From: Acanthosepion pharaonis
Lineage: Eukaryota; Mollusca; Cephalopoda; Sepiida; Sepiidae
NCBI GenBank assembly: GCA_903632075.3
Contig: CAHIKZ030000025.1
Location: forward strand, 936,501-1,000,500
Length of the DNA: 64,000 nt
Reading direction: 5' to 3'
In this document: positions 1-10,947 of the stretch, piece after piece
Layout of the letters: each line of letters begins with the position of its first letter
Position numbering within the stretch: the stretch's first letter is position 1
The notes under the pieces: generated by a model
Told to the model about the DNA's origin: nothing
Databases searched by the model: none
The model's input: only the letters and a program-made list of their open reading frames with translations
Program-made: the position numbers and the translations under genes

Positions 1-339
1 TTTCAAATGCCTTTTAAGTTGGTGAATTTTAATTTAGCGCGTTGCAAGTCCAATAACGGAAGAACTAAACAATTCTTGTTGTTTACCCCTGTAACATTCT
101 TCTTCTTTTATGTGCCGTGTCTCTTCAGGACATAGGCGAACATGGCCCTCCACATTTTCCTGGCCCTTGTAGCCCTTAATAAGTTTTGCCTTGTTATTAT
201 TTCTCCCAAACCCTGTTCTACCATCCATTTACTCAAATCATCAAGTATGTTACGCGCTGCTTTTCTCTTTCCCTCAATCTGCCCAGTGAGTATTAGTTTT
301 TCCGAGCCATCCTTCCTCATTATTTCAACTGCCTCTTCC

Positions 340-583
340 TGATGTGTTGTAACCTAGAAAGGGTTACTAAATGAGGAATAACCAAAACAGATGTTGGAAA
401 TGAAATGGTAATCTTTATAACATCAACAAAATACAATACTCGCCAGCGGCGTGAAGTAGGTAAACCACTTCCAGTGGTGGACTACTTAGACACCATATTA
501 CTCCACTTATAGTAGTTTCCAACGTATTTATGGGGATTGGGACATACCCATTAATGTTCATAGTTACGGTATATAGCATGATG
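340..583. mobile_element. Candidate solo LTR (234 bp) inserted in LINE-A
   Basis: The LINE-A reading is interrupted between the ILNI-like and RKDG-like segments. The inserted block, 345-578, begins TGTTGTAACC and ends TATATAGCA, so it has TG...CA termini. It is flanked by the 5-bp direct repeat TGATG (340-344 and 579-583). Other LINE-A copies carry a single uninterrupted version of this site. TG...CA ends with a 5-bp duplication is the signature of LTR integration, and no coding sequence lies inside, so a solo LTR is the simplest reading. It does not resemble the LTR at 14,465-14,698 in sequence although its length is the same. Confidence 0.55.
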
Positions 584-779
584 TTAAGTATAACTTTCCT
601 TTTTGTTTGCATTCTCTCCAAAACCTCGTCCTTGTTCATATGTTCGGTTCATGGTATCCTCAACATCCTTCTGTAAAACTACATTTCTGTTGATTCATGT
701 CACTTGTTATACTTTGAGAAGATTGTCAAGTATTCGCTGCCATACAGGAGAATAAATATAACATAACAATTTGGTACTC

Positions 780-3120
780 ATGTCTTTGCTTCCAACGAAA
801 TTTTCCTGTCTCTTTATACTCTGCTTAGCTTTTGAATGCATCTTTGGCCATCCCAATGCGTCTTCGGATCTCAGTGTTACACATTCCGTCCTCTGTTAGT
901 TTACTTCCCAGATATTTACATTGCATATCACGTAACAGTCCAGTGATCTTTTCTTTGTTTCTAATGAAATTTTCCTGTCTCTTAATACTCTGCTTAGCTT
1001 TTTGAATGCATCTTTGGCCATCCAATGCGTCTTCGGATCTCAGTGTTACACATTCCGTCCTCTGTTAGTTTACCTCCCAGATATTTACATTGCATATCAC
1101 GTAACAGTCCAGTGCTCTTTTCTTTGTTTCTAATGAAATTTTCCTGTCTCTTAATACTCTGCTTAGCTTTTTGAATGCATCTTTGGCCATCCCAATGCGT
1201 CTTCGGATCTCAGTGTTACACATTCCGTCCTCTGTTAGTTTACTTCCCAGATATTTACATTGCATATCACGTAACAGTCCAGTGCTCTTTTCTTTGTTTC
1301 TAATGAAATTTTCCTGTCTCTTAATACTCTGCTTAGCTTTTGAATGCATCTTTGGCCATCCCAATGCGTCTTCGGATCTCAGTGTTACACATTCCGTCCT
1401 CTGTTAGTTTACTTCCCAGATATTTACATTGCATATCACGTAACAGTCCAGTGCTCTTTTCTTTGTTTCTAATGAAATTTTCCTGTCTCTTAATACTCTG
1501 CTTAGCTTTTGAATGCATCTTTGGCCATCCCAATGCGTCTTCGGATCTCAGTGTTACACATTCCGTCCTCTGTTAGTTTACTTCCCAGATATTTACATTG
1601 CATATCACGTAACAGTCCAGTGCTCTTTTCTTTGTTTCTAATGAAATTTTCCTGTCTCTTAATACCCTGCTTAGCTTTTTGAATGCATCTTTGGCCATCC
1701 CAATGCGTCTTCGGATCTCAGTGTTACACATTCCGTCCTCTGTTAGTTTACTTCCCAGATATTTACATTGCATATCACGTAACAGTCCAGTGCTCTTTTC
1801 TTTGTTTCTAATGAAATTTTCCTGTCTCTTAATACTCTGCTTAGCTTTTGAATGCATCTTTGGCCATCCCAATGCGTCTTCGGATCTCAGTGTTACATTC
1901 CGTCCTCTGTTAGTTTACCTCCCAGATATTTACATTGCATATCACGTAACAGTCCAGTGCTCTTTTCTTTGTTTCTAATGAAATTTTCCTGTCTCTTAAT
2001 ACTCTGCTTAGCTTTTGAATGCATCTTTGGCCATCCCAATGCGTCTTCGGATCTCAGTGTTACACATTCCGTCCTCTGTTAGTTTACTTCCCAGATATTT
2101 ACATTGCATATCACGTAACAGTCCAGTGCTCTTTTCTTTGTTTCTAATGAAATTTTCCTGTCTCTTAATACTCTGCTTAGCTTTTGAATGCATCTTTGGC
2201 CATCCCAATGCGTCTTCGGATCTCAGTGTTACACATTCCGTCCTCTGTTAGTTTACTTCCCAGATATTTACATTGCATATCACGTAACAGTCCAGTGCTC
2301 TTTTCTTTGTTTCTAATGAAATTTTCCTGTCTCTTAATACTCTGCTTAGCTTTTTGAATGCATCTTTGGCCATCCCAATGCGTCTTCGGATCTCAGTGTT
2401 ACACATTCCGTCCTCTGTTAGTTTACTTCCCCAGATATTTACATTGCATATCACGTAACAGTCCAGTGCTCTTTTCTTTGTTTCTAATGAAATTTTCCTG
2501 TCTCTTAATACTCTGCTTAGCTTTTGAATGCATCTTTGGCCATCCCAATGCGTCTTCGGATCTCAGTGTTACATTCCGTCCTCTGTTAGTTTACTTCCCA
2601 GATATTTACATTGCATATCACGTAACAGTCCAGTGCTCTTTTCTTTGTTTCTAATGAAATTTTCCTGTCTCTTAATACTCTGCTTAGCTTTTGAATGCAT
2701 CTTTGGCCATCCCAATGCGTCTTCGGATCTCAGTGTTACACATTCCGTCCTCTGTTAGTTTACTTCCCAGATATTTACATTGCATATCACGTAACAGTCC
2801 AGTGCTCTTTTCTTTGTTTCTAATGAAATTTTCCTGTCTCTTAATACTCTGCTTAGATTTGCAATGCATCTTTGGCCATCCCAATACGTCTTCGGATCTC
2901 AGTGTTACACATTCCGTCCTCTGTTAGTTTACTTCCCAGATATTTACATTGCATATCACGTAACAGTTCATTGCTCTTTTCTTTGCTTCCAACAAAATTT
3001 TCCTGTCTCTTAATACTCTGCTTAGCTTTTGCACAGCATCTTTGGCCATCCCAAACGTCTTAGGATCTCAGTGTCGCACTTTCCTTCCTCTATTAGAACA
3101 CTTCCCAGATATTTAAATTT
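780..3120. repeat. 14-copy ~169-bp satellite derived from LINE RT
   Basis: The marker TCTTCGGATCTCAGTG recurs at 861, 1030, 1200, 1369, 1538, 1708, 1877, 2044, 2213, 2383, 2553, 2720, 2889 and, mutated, at 3058, giving steps of 167-170 bp. Each monomer is, on the minus strand, the LINE segment from YLGSKLTEDG through KKRALDCYV. Because 169 is not a multiple of three the frame shifts at each junction, so the repeated 66-99-residue open frames on both strands are by-products. Inner copies are nearly identical; the two edge copies are diverged and share CTTCCAAC where inner copies read TTTCTAAT. Confidence 0.92.
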
Positions 3121-3205
3121 CAGAACCTGCTTGATTTTAGTATCCCCGACTTGAAATTTGCATTTTGCTGGCAGCCACGTAGTCTGTCTTCTCGAATGTG
3201 TATGA

Positions 3206-3569
3206 AATACAGGAGTATCTGTCTATATTTCTGAGATGAGGTATTATGTACCCTATTTACATTATTCGGACTATTGTCCTCATCTTTGTCGCCATGTTTA
3301 TCACAACGTTTCGGCCGTTGTACGCTCCGGCCTTCTTCAGGTGGTTGGAATGTCGAACTGAACCCTTTATTTCGCTCACTGGGGTAGACTGTTCTAGTTC
3401 CAAGTGCCATATTTAATGGGTGTCAGTTATCAGTTACCTCCTGTTAATTTCCCTCTGAAAGTTCTCCACCGTCTTAACCAGGTATTGAACTCACACTCTT
3501 TGGGTCCTGTCACTGGATCTAACTAACGCATTTATCCACTGTGTCATGTGTCCTTGAATACAGGAGTAT
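3206..3569 (-). mobile_element. tRNA-derived SINE (SINE-3) with 13-bp target duplication
   Basis: On the minus strand the head (about 3,555 down to 3,480) has an A-box-like GACACAGTGGATAAATGCG and a B-box GAGTTCAATACC, the internal RNA polymerase III promoter of tRNA-derived SINEs. The body continues to about 3,219. It is bracketed by the direct repeat AATACAGGAGTAT at 3,206-3,218 and 3,557-3,569, a perfect 13-bp target-site duplication inside LINE-A-related sequence. Related heads occur at 7,420-7,620 (minus) and 47,815-47,870 (plus). Confidence 0.7.
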
Positions 3570-5229
3570 AAAGATTATGATTAGAAATGAAGAAAAAAAT
3601 GGATTTATTTTCTGATTGGTTGGAAAAAAGAAGCAAAATCTCCTATGGTAAATTTACGGAAATACGATGTATAAATATCAGATACTCTTGATTTGAGAAG
3701 ATTCACTATTTGGTCTACATCAAACCGCAGTCCCACAAATAAGTTCTTCGTAGAACCACAGACATTCCACACTATTTCAAATAAACATCTTTGGATAGAA
3801 GTTAGCGTCAATAATAGAAATAGCCATAAAGAGATACGGGACTTAAAAAATCTATTTTCCTTAAAATTGTTTTAAGGTTTTTTTAAATTTTAACCAGCAG
3901 AAGCATTCTTTACTCAGTCAATAAATGTTTCCTTATAAGGAAACGGATAATATTACTATTACTATTACAGCCATATACCAAAGCTCATAAGATATGTATA
4001 CAACATCACACTCTCTCTGTTCAGGAAAATTCAGCTTCAGAATCTACTTTTAAAAGAATAATTACATTCATTGCTTATCGTATATCATTTATTTTTCAAG
4101 TTTTCTCTTTTCTTTCATTTGAAATAAGACTGAATTTATAATGGTAATAAAGAGAGAAGCCGTTTCCTTATAAGGAAACATTCGACATTCATTGGCCGAA
4201 TAGTTAGCGTTACTCTATTAAAACCGTTTTTCAGGAAAATAGTTTTCTCAAGTCCATAGTTATCGATCCTTCTAACATTGATTGGGGTTTCCTTCCTAAC
4301 TTTTTGTTTAATGTCATGTGGAATGTCTTCATTATGTCATTATTTTCTTTTCTATGTGCGTCTCATTTTAGTTGTTTTATCTATTGAAATCTCAGTGTTT
4401 TTATTTTTTGGTAAAGTTCTTTGTTATTCTCTAGCACCAGCCTATGAGATCTGATAAAGGCTTGTCTTCTTAAAAATCTAGCGCTTTCGTTCACATGGAG
4501 CTATTTTTAATCATTGATCTAGGAAAGCTGATGTATATAGCTGACAGTTTAGATATTTCTAAATGTGTCGGATGCCATACATGACATCCGCATGATAGTT
4601 TAGATCTGACGAAGCTATTTACGAACTTGACTAGAGTTCTTTGATTAATATTTTGGTTGTGTAACATCACGCGGCATTGGCCAAAGCTATCTCTAGCGCA
4701 GTCAGGTCAGTGTTCAGTTCCCTTATCCATTATTCTAAATTTGTTAAATAATTGATTTATACAACGACGTACTTGAAATGTTTAAGATTTATAATAGATT
4801 CATACAGTTATTAAAAACAACGATACTGACAAAGCTTCCGACAATTGATGATATCAAAGCTGAAGAATTATCACCACTAATCTAGGTCACCCCAGCAATA
4901 CCTCACGATACCACCAATACCTTAGGAACCAATATTTTTATCCACTATAACCTCGTAGATTAAAGTGATGTTTTAAAAATTTGGTGACAGAGTTGAGAGT
5001 TCAATCTTTAAGCTGAGTAGTTCTGTGGAAACAGAGCGAGTAATAATGGAGAGGTACAATAGATAAATAAAAAACACGACGGAATATCCCTAAATAGGGA
5101 CATCGAAACGTGAATAATCTACCCTTGTAAAGGGCATCAGTTCGAAATTCCCTGTAGGTTACGGGATCGACAGTCATCCGATGAAGGCTGGAGGCCACAA
5201 CGGTCGATTGATTCATTCGTTTTTTACGG
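3570..5229. other. AT-rich unannotated stretch
   Basis: No recognisable element. A 68-codon minus-strand frame (3,605-3,811) ends in a stop and has no clear splice acceptor or known motif, so I do not call it a gene. The rest is AT-rich with stops in all frames. Confidence 0.4.
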
Positions 5230-5530
5230 TTTACCAATCTTTTGCAGGTTGTTTAAAGGCAGAAAATATTTTAAGATTGTAAGAATTTCGGGGAGATAAT
5301 AATGATTTACTGATCAAATGACTACTAATTAACTCATAGTTGTGGGGAGAAGATGTGGATTCTAACCTTCCCAAAGGTATATGCGCGTAAGTGAACATAA
5401 AAAAGTGAAATTCGACTCTCTGATTTCAAATTAGGTGATATTATCGATTGCCCTTACCGCACATTCAAGCTTACAACACCTGTTATTCGCAAATGCTCAC
5501 CTATCTAGGTACTGACTAGGCTTGATGTTG
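5230..5530 (-). mobile_element. tRNA-derived SINE (SINE-1), diverged
   Basis: It matches the minus-strand arrangement at 15,690-16,020: a TTTAAAGGCAGAAAATATTTT-like tail, then GGGAGATAATAATGATTTACT, TTAACTCATAG, CTTCCCAAAGGTAT and a degraded tRNA-like head. The order and spacing shared by the two copies support one SINE family. The B-box region here is decayed. Confidence 0.55.
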
Positions 5531-5654
5531 CTTAACTTTGGTGCCCCGGGTGTACATTATGTAAATAGTGATCCATCTGTTCAATACATTTTGCGTTCCC
5601 AAAAAATTCACAATTACACTTTTTTTTTGCATCACTCGCTATAATGCCAAAATT

Positions 5655-6550
5655 TCTCCATGAAAAAGATCCTCCAATCATTGGCCAAGGAATGGCTTTT
5701 AAATTCTAATGTCTCCAAAGCAAAACTGCTTCGATTTAATCACAATAGAGAAACTTTTCTACATTTTGTGATCCTGACCTGGCATCCCAACTTCAGTACC
5801 GTTTTCACCGATGTGACTTGGCTTTCCTCTGTCTTTTCTACAAATATTCCCATAGTAATTGTTTTGATATCCTTTCCTCCTTGGTGGAAACCATTTTGAA
5901 GATCGGCATTTATCGTCAGTCATTGAGATCAAGCAATCAGATCTGGTAAACTTCTCTCGACATTTGCACTTGCCACAATGACAAGTTCCTCTTTCAACAC
6001 CTAAAAAGATAAGAAAATAATGCTTTCAACTGCTAAAGTTATTGTGTAAGAATACCAATAATGTAAAAACAAAGTCACTTTTTAATTTAATTAAAAAAAA
6101 ACACATCATGTCTGATCTGTGCAATGAATAAAACCATGATTATAATCATTCATTGATTAACTGAGGCAAGGAATGTCTTGTAAATTTTAACGCCTCTAAA
6201 ACTAAACTGCTTTCGTTTAATCACCATTGAGAAAGTTTCGTGCCTGCCATCAGTGTGACTAATGCTAACCTCCAGTAAAATAACAATTTGCTCCTTCTTA
6301 GGCTCACGTTTTATCCTAATATGAAATGGGGTGTTTATATTGAATCAATTGCTAGTCCTACTGGTAGGAAAGTTGGGACACTCTCTCGTGTCAGACAATT
6401 TTCTCCCGTCTGAATCCATCTTCCACATTTATAAATCTACCATTCGTTCGTAAATTGAATAATTCTGTCATATCTCGTCTGGTTCTACTACGATATGTCT
6501 CAAGATTCTTAACAACATTCAAAGAAAGATCTGTAATTTAATCAACCCTA
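5655..6550 (+). mobile_element. LINE-B fragments (RT C-terminal half), two partial copies
   Basis: Two plus-strand pieces share the stretch around NVSKAKLLRFNHNRE (5,655-5,900) and its counterpart near 6,170-6,235. The second continues into GVYIESIASPTGRKVGTLSRVRQ (about 6,330-6,405) and a HIWSGS-like motif near 6,480. This order is the post-catalytic part of Jockey/CR1-type RTs. Several in-frame stops and shifts make both pieces non-functional. The remaining LINE-B copies in the window lie on the opposite strand. Confidence 0.6.
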
Positions 6551-6768
6551 ACGTTTTTTTGCTTTTTTTTTTTTTTGAGATATGGATAAATTAGTGTTAA
6601 TATACGCTTCTTTTGAACATAAAAGGGGGTGATTGGACTTCTATTGTCATAAAGCCATTCATTCCCCCACCCCGCAAAATTACTATAGATTAATATAATT
6701 AAAAAAAATATTCTCGTATTTTCACATATGAAGAACTTCTAATAACAATAATGGTAAGGATTTAACAA

Positions 6769-7001
6769 GGGCTGGTGCATAATTATCAGGCGTTTTTAAA
6801 TAATATCTATTATGAAACAAAAAAACATAACAATTCAATGTCATTTTTAAATGATTATTCCGGAGCGTAAGATTATCAACAGAAATTTTTATAACCTGAA
6901 AATAAAATAGTATTCTTATTTAAAAAAAGGGGAAATAAAACGGCAATTTTTATTACCAAATAACTCGCTTACAAAAACGCCTGATAATTATGCACCAACC
7001 C
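6769..7001. mobile_element. MITE, 233 bp with ~29-bp terminal inverted repeats
   Basis: The left end GGGCTGGTGCATAATTATCA continues to GGCGTTTTT; the right end is its inverted complement except for one mismatch (TTGGTGC versus CTGGTGC). Nothing inside is coding and the interior is AT-rich. I could not find a convincing target duplication, so the superfamily is open. Confidence 0.75.
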
Positions 7002-7079
7002 ACTATATGATGTCAGTTTAGAGGACATGGTTAATCACGTTTATGTCTCAATGTTCTAAGGAATTAAGTCGTGTGCAAA

Positions 7080-7290
7080 TAACACATATAATTTAGCCAT
7101 CAGTTCAAATAACCATCAGTTCATTTAACCATCAGTGCAAATATAACATATAATTTAACCATCAGTTCAAATAACCATCAGTTCAAATAACCATCAGTGC
7201 AAATATAACATATAATTTAACCATCAGTTCAAATAACCATCAGTTCATTTAACCATCAGTGCAAATATAACATATAATTTAACCATTTCA
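7080..7290. repeat. 61-bp tandem repeat, ~3.3 copies
   Basis: ACATATAATTT recurs near 7,084, 7,147, 7,208 and 7,269. Each unit holds a nested subrepeat of AACCATCAGTTCAAAT or AACCATCAGTTCATTT, so the array is a two-level repeat. Confidence 0.85.
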
Positions 7291-7419
7291 TCATTCGCTC
7301 CTTTTTCTTGGTAATTTGTTGAAGAAGTAAACAATTTCCGGCGTCACAGATCGGTTGATAAAATTAATTTAAATGAAACGCTCTTATACTAATAAATAAT
7401 GTCAAATATTTACATTATT

Positions 7420-7620
7420 CAGACTGTTAACCTCATCTTCATTGCCATATTCACAGTGTTTTGACCGTTGTACTCTCTGGCCTGCTTCAGGTAACTGAAC
7501 TCTCATAGTTTTGGTTTACCGCTGTTGTGGCCTGGTATTGAACTCACAACTCTTTGTGTCTAGTCACTAGATCTAACCAACGTCTTTATCGACAGGGCTA
7601 TGTGTCCTTGGAATTTATTA
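7420..7620 (-). mobile_element. SINE-3 copy, minus strand
   Basis: Alignable by eye to 3,240-3,556: TTACATTATTCAGACTGT, the CCGTTGTACTCTCTGGCC segment, the B-box complement GGTATTGAACTCAC and an A-box region with GTCTAGTCACTAGATC. It ends next to a (TA)n(TG)n tract. Confidence 0.6.
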
Positions 7621-7633
7621 CGTATACACCAAT

Positions 7634-7635
7634 CT

Positions 7636-7691
<56 letters not shown>

Positions 7692-8018
7692 CGTCTGTAT
7701 GCGTCTGTATGTAGGTGTGGGGGTCCAGAGAGTATAATTTCCTTTTGTCCTTGGAGGGACACGCAGCACTGTGGATGAAGTAAAGGAGGAGTAGGACGAG
7801 GAGAGAGTGGCGGAGGTGGTGGAAGTGTCGGCAGACAGGTTGGTATGATTTCCTTTTAAAATTGTTCATACAATACAAGGCCCAAGACCCACTCAAGGTA
7901 GAGGGTTATTGTGCAGAGTTTTATTAGCGTTAGAAAGGGGAACGATAACACTACCTCCTTTTCAAAAACCGGGGATGAGTATGAAACGGACTATAAGCAA
8001 ACCTATCTACTCCTGTTT

Positions 8019-8062
<44 letters not shown>

Positions 8063-8073
8063 TGAACAAAATG

Positions 8074-8116
<43 letters not shown>

Positions 8117-8212
8117 GAATGATAGATAGATGATTTAATGTACATAGGTTATGTACATTAAATGAAGATAACCCCCTCACCTACATACCCATGCATACAC
8201 ACAGGTCACATG

Positions 8213-8290
<78 letters not shown>
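7634..8290. repeat. Microsatellite cluster: (TA)(TG), (GATA), (CA)(TA)
   Basis: (TA)n then (TG)n at about 7,634-7,690; (GATA)n at 8,017-8,134 in three blocks; (CA)n then (TA)n at 8,214-8,290. Open frames here (Tyr-Ile, Cys-Val or Ser-Ile-Tyr-Leu repeats) are translated simple repeats. Between 7,690 and 7,990 I see no recognisable element. Confidence 0.95.
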
Positions 8291-8291
<1 letters not shown>

Positions 8292-8485
8292 AAGTATAGG
8301 ATTGTTGTATACGGAATAAATTCCAGTAACCAACAAATACTATTTTTAAAAGAGTGCTCAATACAGAGTAGAGCAAATATAATTATTTATTCGAAAATTA
8401 TGACATAAATATGTTATAAAATCACTACAAAACTAGCCATTTTGTTTCGACAATTCTGGTGTCTTATTAAATGATCTGTATATAT
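8290..8485 (+). repeat. Dispersed (TA)n-flanked repeat, GTGCTCAATAC family
   Basis: Starts TCCAAGTATAGGATTG directly after a (TA)n tract and contains GAGTGCTCAATACAGAGTAG, ATTATTTATTCGAAAATTAT and a TTTTGTTTCGACAATTCTGG segment. A near copy lies at 22,677-22,860 and a diverged one at 45,766-45,935. Non-coding. Confidence 0.75.
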
Positions 8486-8607
8486 AGTTCAGGAGTAAAA
8501 TCTCCGACTGATGCCAACTCAATCTAGTTTCGATGCCGGCATGAGGCAATCAGGTGTCTAGCCATAATGATGAGTTGTGATACAGCAGAAACAGTCTGTC
8601 TCTGGAT

Positions 8608-8666
<59 letters not shown>

Positions 8667-8709
8667 ATATATATATATATATATATTGTCATCCATATCA
8701 TATATCATC

Positions 8710-8771
<62 letters not shown>

Positions 8772-8929
8772 ATTTCAGATAGAGTATATCTGTAAAAGGA
8801 CAATTTGAATCAAGACAAAAAAAGTTATATTAGCCGACGCGTTTCATCGTCTAATGGACTTTATTAAAAGAAATTTTCTCAGTTGACAAAACGCGTCGAC
8901 TTAAGCTAAATTTTCATTTCGTCTTTATT

Positions 8930-8967
<38 letters not shown>
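8608..8967. repeat. (TA)n / (TG)n tracts with a short GACGCGTTT hairpin
   Basis: (TA)n at 8,608-8,687, (TG)n at 8,713-8,769 and (TA)n at 8,929-8,966. Between the last two, GCCGACGCGTTT (near 8,833) and AAACGCGTCGAC (near 8,888) form an inverted repeat with about 40 bases between arms. Confidence 0.85.
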
Positions 8968-9054
8968 CAAAATGCATATAGTATATGTATGAGAAAGGTA
9001 TATAAACATTAATTCGAATACCTAGATACCTATATAAGCAGATAAATAAATAGA

Positions 9055-9062
9055 TACGACTG

Positions 9063-9113
<51 letters not shown>

Positions 9114-9212
9114 GAACCACTGACATCGGTAGATAGTGAGAGAGAAAGAAAGAGAGAAATAAAAAAAATAGATAGATAGAGAGAAAGAGCGAGAGAAAGA
9201 GAGAGGAAGAAA

Positions 9213-9252
<40 letters not shown>

Positions 9253-9280
9253 CAGAAAGAAAGAAAGAATAAAAAGCCTG

Positions 9281-9314
<34 letters not shown>

Positions 9315-9579
9315 GCCACCGAGATTGGTAGATAGAGAGAAAGAGAAAAATATTTTTAAAATCCTTAGAAAGATAGTGAGAGAGATGGAGAAAAAAATTT
9401 TAAAAAAAAAGAAAGAGATAGAAAAAATAATTACCTTTGACAGATAGATAGATAGATAGATAGATAGTAAGTCACGGATATCGGTAGACAGAGAGAGAAA
9501 AAGAAAGAAATAAATAAAAAACTTAGTGAGAAAGAAAGAGAAAAACAAAGAAAGAGAGAGAGAAAAATAAAACACTTAT

Positions 9580-9622
<43 letters not shown>

Positions 9623-9625
9623 CTA
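9055..9625. repeat. GATA / GAAA compound array with recurring spacers
   Basis: (GATA)n blocks at about 9,062, 9,281, 9,441 and 9,581 alternate with (GAAA)n and GAGAGAAAGA runs. The blocks are separated by related spacers such as CACTGACATCGGTAGAT, CACCGAGATTGGTAGAT and CACGGATATCGGTAGAC, so the whole is a higher-order repeat. Long minus-strand frames here are artefacts. Confidence 0.85.
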
Positions 9626-9659
9626 CACACATACATGTAGACGCGTGTGTCTATAGTTT

Positions 9660-10440
9660 ATCTCCTAGCTGATTAAGGTAAATAGACTAAAACGGGACGG
9701 CAGAAAGACACAATACACCAACCACAGCCCTGATGTCTTTATTATTAGCAATCGAATCCGTGCGTAGCTTTTAAAAGTACAATATTGTTCCAAGATTTTA
9801 TGCTGTTCAAAATTAAATGAGGCGTTGTAGTTCCCCTGGTTGACGTTTACGACCACCAGCGATAAAAAAAGGGCGTGGATGGCGTGGGGTGAAGTCGCCC
9901 TCCTGTTAAAGGGATTCGAGAGAAAGGACGGTCACAAGATAGTGGCCAGTGGGCTTTCTAAAATACCAGCTGGTCCGGAAGTGAGCTCTGCTCATCCTTA
10001 TCACCCGTTACATCATGGACACTGCCAAAATAGGATGCTGAATCGGCAAGGGCAGATAACGCAGGAAACAACCCTAGAAAATGTATACCGGAAGTTCCTC
10101 CCTTAAACTACACAAGACAATAGAATCGTGTAAAGAAGTGATAAAAAGAAAGAAAAAATATAGAGCTTTATCTTACTCGCCTTACTCAAACTTATATGCA
10201 CCAATTATTCAAATAGATATACAGAATACGCAAACATTACATTCACCGGACTGGGGATCCGTTCTCCAGACAGAACCTCCTCATTTCACTAAGAATGGTA
10301 GTGTCAAAGTACAGTTTGATATCTACTGCAAATGAACGAATGAAGTGGACAATTTTTGCATCGTTACTATAAAATTCAAATTTCAGGACGGAGATAACGG
10401 CTCTCCTCTACTTTCCATCATTTGCAGCTCTAAGCAATAT
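9660..10440. other. Unassigned; one open frame of unknown meaning
   Basis: A plus-strand frame of 88 codons (9,840-10,106) and a second of 84 codons (10,081-10,335) have balanced composition. I recognise no domain, membrane segment, splice signals or promoter, so they stay uncalled. The rest shows nothing I can name. Confidence 0.25.
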
Positions 10441-10915
10441 TTGTCTTATTATCCGTTCTATTCCTTCTTCTGCCACCGATTTACACAAGGTCGTTAGGTA
10501 GGTGATTCACTTTTTCCATTTGTCCAGCTTACCTGTGAGTGTCCAATTTTCCAAACCTTTTTTCCTCATTATGCATCACAGAAATTTCAACTATATCTTT
10601 CTGATTTGAAATATAAGAGTATGTTTCCATTTTCTTAAAACATCCTCATTTCTTACATTTTACGTTCACCCAATTCTCAGCATCCTTCTGTAGAACCACG
10701 TCTCTGTTCTGTCCAGTCTTCTATTTATCTGTGAGGATATTCTCCAGTATTCACTGCGACATAAAAGTGTTGATATTATATAGCAGTTCAACTCTCTTTT
10801 CTTTATTTCTAACGAAATTTTCCTGTTTCTGATTACTTTGTTTAGTTTTTGAAAGGCATCTTTTGCTATTGTAGTTCACCTTCGGAATTATTTAGTTCGA
10901 ACACTTCACTATTCC
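10440..10915 (-). mobile_element. LINE-A 3' fragment, decayed
   Basis: Minus-strand homologue of the LINE-A tail: CAGCATCCTTCTGTAGAACCAC (FYRRML region) near 10,680, CTCATTATGCATCACAGAAA near 10,566, and TCCTGTTTCTGATTACTTTG near 10,820. Multiple stops. It ends where gypsy gag coding resumes. Confidence 0.65.
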
Positions 10916-10947
10916 ACAAAAGGTGGAAATGTTTGAATTTAACATAA

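Larger units (their letters stand above)
95..3205 (-). mobile_element. LINE-A remnant, RT C-terminus to 3' UTR, internally expanded
   Basis: Read on the minus strand this is the C-terminal part of a non-LTR retrotransposon RT: YLGSKLTEDG, then EIRRRIGMAKDAFKKL, the WFYRRMLRIPW-like segment near 640-700, MRKDGSEKLILTG near 250-320, and a tail ending AYVLKRHGT and a stop near 108. The same tail recurs at least nine more times in the window, so it is a dispersed family. The wording matches the endonuclease-reverse transcriptase LINEs common in molluscs; I cannot assign the clade. The copy is broken three ways: a 234-bp insertion (345-578), a 14-copy tandem expansion (780-3,120), and a SINE just upstream (3,219-3,556). 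The endonuclease and the RT catalytic core are absent. Confidence 0.75.

Noticed and set aside
1065..2884. Series of 66-99-residue proteins on both strands
   Set aside because: Identical products of the 169-bp satellite; frames shift at every monomer and there is no independent start or promoter.
8906..9575. Two long hydrophobic minus-strand frames
   Set aside because: Repeating Leu-Ser-Ile-Tyr from (GATA)n and Ser/Phe/Leu from (GAAA)n; not membrane proteins.
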